DNA of 64,000 bases from Thermohalobaculum sp963700775 (GTDB lineage Bacteria; Pseudomonadota; Alphaproteobacteria; Rhodobacterales; Rhodobacteraceae). The notes beneath the pieces are model-generated. The model had not been told where the DNA came from, did no database searches, and was given only the letters and a program-made list of their open reading frames with translations. Location of the stretch: positions 186,001-250,000 of the forward strand of contig CAVOYU010000006.1 of the NCBI GenBank assembly GCA_963700775.1. The letters are read 5' to 3'. A program made the position numbers and the translations under genes. Shown in pieces: positions 62,401-64,000 of this stretch; the first letter of the stretch is position 1; each line of letters starts with the position of its first letter.

Positions 62401-63531
62401 ATGAGCCAGCTCAACTCACTCGGCGTCCCGAAGCCCGTCGCGGACACGCGCGTCGTCGTCGCCATGTCGGGCGGCGTCGACAGCTCGGTCGTGGCCGCGC
62501 GGCTGAAGCGCGAGGGCTACGACGTGGTCGGCATCACCTTGCAGCTCTACGACCACGGCGCGGCGTTGGCGCGCAAGGGCGCCTGCTGTGCTGGTCGCGA
62601 CATCCACGACGCGCGCCGAGTCGCGGCGGAGATGGGTTTCCCGCACTACGTGCTCGACTACGAGAGCCGGTTCCGCGAGGAGGTGGTCGAGGAGTTCGCC
62701 GACCAGTATCTCGCCGGCGCCACGCCGATACCCTGCATCCGCTGCAACGAGCGGGTGAAGTTCCGGGACCTGATGGCGACGGCGCGGGAGCTCGGCGCGG
62801 ATTGCCTCGCCACCGGCCACTACATCCGCCGCGAGAACGGGCTGGCGGGGCCCGAGCTGCACCGAGCCGAGGACCAGGGGCGCGACCAGTCCTATTTCCT
62901 GTTCACCACTACACGGGCACAGCTCGACTATCTGCGCTTCCCACTCGGGCACTTGAAGTCAAAGGCGGAAACGCGTGCGATTGCATCTGAATTTGGCTTG
63001 TCCGTTGCCGAGAAGCCGGACAGCCAGGACATCTGCTTCGTGCCTGGCGGCAACTATGCCGCGGTGATCGAGAAGCTCCGCCCGGGCGCCGCCGAGCCGG
63101 GCGACATCGTGCATCTCGACGGTACCGTGCTCGGCCGCCACGAGGGCGTGATCCACTACACCATCGGCCAGCGCAGGGGAATTGGTATCGGCGGCGGCAA
63201 GCCATTGTTTGTCATCCGGCTCGACCCGGTCTCGCGCCATGTCATCGTCGGCCCGCGCGAGGCGCTGGGAACCCGGCGGGTGCCTGTCTCCGGGATCAAC
63301 TGGATCGGCGACGCGGAGTTTGACGCGGCGCCGGTCGACGGCTGGAAGGCGGATGTCAAGGTCCGCTCGACCCGACCGCCCACATCCGCCCGCATCCGCC
63401 CGCTGGGCGATGGCCGGGCCGACGTCGAACTGGCTTCTCCGGAGGAAGGCGTCGCGCCGGGCCAGGCCTGCGTCTTCTATGCCCCCGGCGGCACCCGTGT
63501 GCTCGGCGGTGGCTGGATCGGGCGGGATTGA
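62401..63531 (+). CDS. mnmA: tRNA 2-thiouridylase MnmA
   Basis: 376 residues. The PP-loop is AMSGGVDSSVVAARL; the two catalytic Cys are in PCIRCNERVKF and QDICFVPGGNY; the ending has PGQACVFYAPGG. It thiolates U34 of Lys, Glu and Gln tRNAs. The ATG at 62401 is the first good one before the PP-loop; longer in-frame extensions have no family likeness. Confidence 0.96.
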   Translation: MSQLNSLGVPKPVADTRVVVAMSGGVDSSVVAARLKREGYDVVGITLQLYDHGAALARKGACCAGRDIHDARRVAAEMGFPHYVLDYESRFREEVVEEFADQYLAGATPIPCIRCNERVKFRDLMATARELGADCLATGHYIRRENGLAGPELHRAEDQGRDQSYFLFTTTRAQLDYLRFPLGHLKSKAETRAIASEFGLSVAEKPDSQDICFVPGGNYAAVIEKLRPGAAEPGDIVHLDGTVLGRHEGVIHYTIGQRRGIGIGGGKPLFVIRLDPVSRHVIVGPREALGTRRVPVSGINWIGDAEFDAAPVDGWKADVKVRSTRPPTSARIRPLGDGRADVELASPEEGVAPGQACVFYAPGGTRVLGGGWIGRD

Positions 63532-63534
63532 CCG

Positions 63535-64000
63535 ATGCACTACGATCCGCGCACTGGTCGCTGCCCCCTGCCCTTTGATCCGTTCAAGAGTTGCACGGTC
63601 CCGCGCCCGATCGGCTGGCTTTCGACTGTCTCGCCGGCCGGCGTCGCGAACCTCGCCCCGTACTCCCAGTGGCAGAACCTGACCTTCGATCCTCCGATGG
63701 TGATGTTCGCCGCCAACCAGTCGACCCTTGGAGGCCGCAAGGACACGGTCGAGAATGCCGAAGCCACCGGCTGGTTCGTCTGGAACATGGCAACGTGGGA
63801 GTTGCGCGAGGCGGTAAACCTCTCCGCCATGGCGTTGCCGCCGGAGGCCGACGAGTTCGAGCATGCCGGCGTCACCAAGGCAGCCTGCATCGAGGCCCCG
63901 GGCCCGCGGGTTGCAGAGAGCCCCTGCCACTTCGAGTGCGAGTATCTCCAGACCGTCCGCCTGCCCGGCAATTCCCAGATCGGGACGGTGGATCTGGTGA
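63535..64000 (+). CDS. Flavin reductase-like (FMN-binding split barrel) protein, C-terminus outside window
   Basis: 155 codons are visible. The FMN-binding split barrel is shown by CTVPRPIGWLSTVSPAGVANLAPYSQWQNLTFDPPMVMFAANQ cut at several conserved points, and FVWNMATWELREAVNLSA. It probably binds FMN and may reduce flavin or protect a nearby enzyme; the substrate is unknown. It starts three bases after the mnmA stop, so the two are likely co-transcribed. Confidence 0.82.
   Translation, partial: MHYDPRTGRCPLPFDPFKSCTVPRPIGWLSTVSPAGVANLAPYSQWQNLTFDPPMVMFAANQSTLGGRKDTVENAEATGWFVWNMATWELREAVNLSAMALPPEADEFEHAGVTKAACIEAPGPRVAESPCHFECEYLQTVRLPGNSQIGTVDLV

Noticed and set aside
1..64000. tRNA, rRNA, CRISPR, insertion sequence or prophage
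   Set aside because: No cloverleaf, conserved rRNA stretch, regular spacer array, transposase or phage gene was noticed by reading; a covariance or profile scan would be needed to exclude small RNAs.

Overview
The window is a stretch of GC-rich chromosome from an alphaproteobacterium. The diagnostic genes are the cell-cycle regulator CtrA next to a DUF1153/SciP gene, an NDUFA12-type complex I subunit beside an MlaD and a DUF2155 gene, an RNase E with a long charged insert in its S1 domain, and alphaproteobacterial LexA boxes (GTTC-N7-GTTC). The order (Rhodobacterales or Rhodospirillales type) cannot be fixed from this text alone. No rRNA, tRNA, CRISPR array, insertion sequence or phage gene was seen.

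Bases 1 to about 26,000 are an accessory catabolic block for organic acids and their CoA esters. It holds a partial hydratase/3-hydroxyacyl-CoA dehydrogenase, a beta-hydroxyacid dehydrogenase, a MaoC hydratase, three class III (CaiB-type) CoA-transferases and one two-subunit class I CoA-transferase-like pair. It also holds an orphan 2-oxoglutarate-dehydrogenase-E1-like protein, an RraA-type protein, a D-2-hydroxyacid FAD dehydrogenase, two acyl-CoA dehydrogenases, a complete TRAP transporter (DctP, DctQ, DctM), an MFS and a DMT transporter, an Ldh2-type dehydrogenase and a zinc-less quinone-reductase-like alcohol dehydrogenase. No acyl-CoA synthetase is present, so activation probably relies on CoA transfer. 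Two copies of the same palindrome TGGTATACCA lie about 100 bases upstream of the first gene and of the TRAP operon, which suggests one GntR/FCD-type regulator acting on both; no regulator gene is in the window.

Bases 26,023 to 26,940 separate the two halves. They hold an AT-rich patch, a terminator and a 42-residue single-span membrane protein whose promoter carries two perfect LexA boxes. This is the most interesting locus: a candidate DNA-damage-induced small membrane protein of the SidA/TisB kind.

Bases 26,940 to 64,000 are core genome. On the minus strand lie recG, ligA, prfB, a secreted Ig-like protein, penicillin-binding protein 1A and a cell-wall amidase. Then come rne, an aminotransferase, an M48 protease with a DsbA-type oxidoreductase, accB-accC-aat, and DUF2155-mlaD-NDUFA12 on the opposite strand. 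These are followed by a FadL-type porin, tgt, sufT, a lipoprotein, an IscA-type protein, a TfoX-N protein, tpiA, a helix-hairpin-helix protein, gluQ, a large AsmA/YhdP-like protein, bcp, an M23 peptidase-bactofilin operon, ctrA, sciP, mnmA and a partial flavin-reductase-like gene.

Six places look like single-base insertions, each lengthening a short homopolymer and each breaking a well-conserved gene (the membrane protein at 5155, the FAD dehydrogenase, prfB, and rne three times). This is best read as sequencing error, not as a set of pseudogenes.
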